Source: a virus. Taken from it: DNA of 49,736 bases. This document shows positions 49,461 to 49,736 of the stretch, one piece after another (the first letter of the stretch is position 1; the number at the start of each line of letters is the position of its first letter). The notes beneath the pieces were generated by a model, which had not been told where the DNA came from, did not search any database, and saw nothing but the letters and a program-made list of their open reading frames with translations. Location of the stretch: positions 1 to 49,736 of IMG/VR virus record IMGVR_UViG_3300030085_003375; one strand, given 5' to 3'. The position numbers were made by a program, and so were the translations under genes.

Positions 49461-49736
49461 TTAGGTGGACAGTTTCTGGAACCGTCCACTGCTAAAATTT
49501 ACAGCACTGAACACCTGCCTATCAACTAATTTCATCATGCCGTAAGTATTGCTCCTTACATAACCCTCACCATCAACAATAATCCCACTAATGACTGCTC
49601 TAGGACCATTATTAGCACAGATAGACAACATATCCATCTTAATCGTGTGGATTAACTTCCAAAAACGCATTAAGTTCACGTCACAGTCGGCAGCGATGGC
49701 GAGTGCCTCTGGGTCCAGGACAGCATTGATTTTTAA
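49461..49736 (-). CDS. Conserved hypothetical protein, 5' end outside the window
   Basis: The frame is open from the window edge to the TAA at 49461, at least 91 codons. The visible part reads DPEALAIAADCDVNLMRFWK, LIHTIKMDMLSICANNGPRA, then GIIVDGEGYVRSNTYGMMKL and VDRQVFSAVNFSSGRFQK. It has a helical part with Trp/Arg and a beta hairpin with Asp-Gly turns. An internal ATG at 49679 is possible, but the upstream frame reads as coding. The 3' end forms a GTGGAC...GTCCAC inverted repeat. Function unknown. Confidence 0.65.
   Translation of the reverse strand, partial: LKINAVLDPEALAIAADCDVNLMRFWKLIHTIKMDMLSICANNGPRAVISGIIVDGEGYVRSNTYGMMKLVDRQVFSAVNFSSGRFQKLST

Overview
The window is a piece of a T4-like (myovirus) cyanophage genome. 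The evidence is a T4-ordered virion gene cluster (25-6-7-8-10 ... 13-14-15-16-17), T4-type late promoter octamers (TATAAATA and close variants), and a string of small proteins of the kinds seen in marine Synechococcus/Prochlorococcus phages. The phage and host assignment is inferred from gene order and remembered protein families; no search was run. Every gene I can support lies on the minus strand, so transcription runs from high to low coordinates. I saw no tRNA, no CRISPR array and no photosynthesis gene.

Region 1 (1-37,660) is the late virion block. It encodes baseplate wedge proteins gp25, gp6, a 4,260-residue gp7-position protein, gp8 and a 2,471-residue gp10-position protein. Next come small virion proteins, a fibre-like protein, neck proteins gp13 and gp14, a TGTTPNDGTGD-type structural protein, a subtilisin-like (S8) protein with an intact catalytic triad, a 783-residue structural protein, tail terminator gp15, small terminase gp16, a 612-residue Lys/Cys-rich modular protein, and the first 112 codons of the large terminase gp17. 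Late promoters sit at or just after the stop codon of the preceding gene and split the block into about six transcription units. A Gly-Tyr beta repeat (GSGY...P.I.I type) recurs in at least five of these proteins.

Region 2 (37,690-40,640) holds small conserved genes, a GT-A-like glycosyltransferase, an AbrB-like DNA-binding protein and an HNH homing endonuclease.

Region 3 (about 40,700-43,500) is a visibly G+C-richer island of short genes, each usually with its own sigma70-type promoter. It includes a protein with an ArdA-like antirestriction C-terminus and a candidate PD-(D/E)XK-type protein. Inverted repeats containing GTGGACAG-like halves sit beside many of these promoters. Its base composition suggests a separate origin or a different selective regime.

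Region 4 (43,500-45,020) has two genes whose ribosome-binding sites lie inside the same 11-bp palindrome, two small acidic genes, and an unusual array of about ten CTCGTCGAGAT units. Neighbouring units are spaced by about 16-17 bp or multiples of it. The array partly encodes an Asp/Tyr-rich peptide and continues upstream of it as non-coding DNA. This array is the most unusual structure in the window.

Region 5 (45,025-49,736) is a tightly packed run of small genes, many overlapping by 1-86 bp. It probably expresses early host-takeover proteins, with TATAAT-type promoters at several points; the functions of these proteins are unknown.
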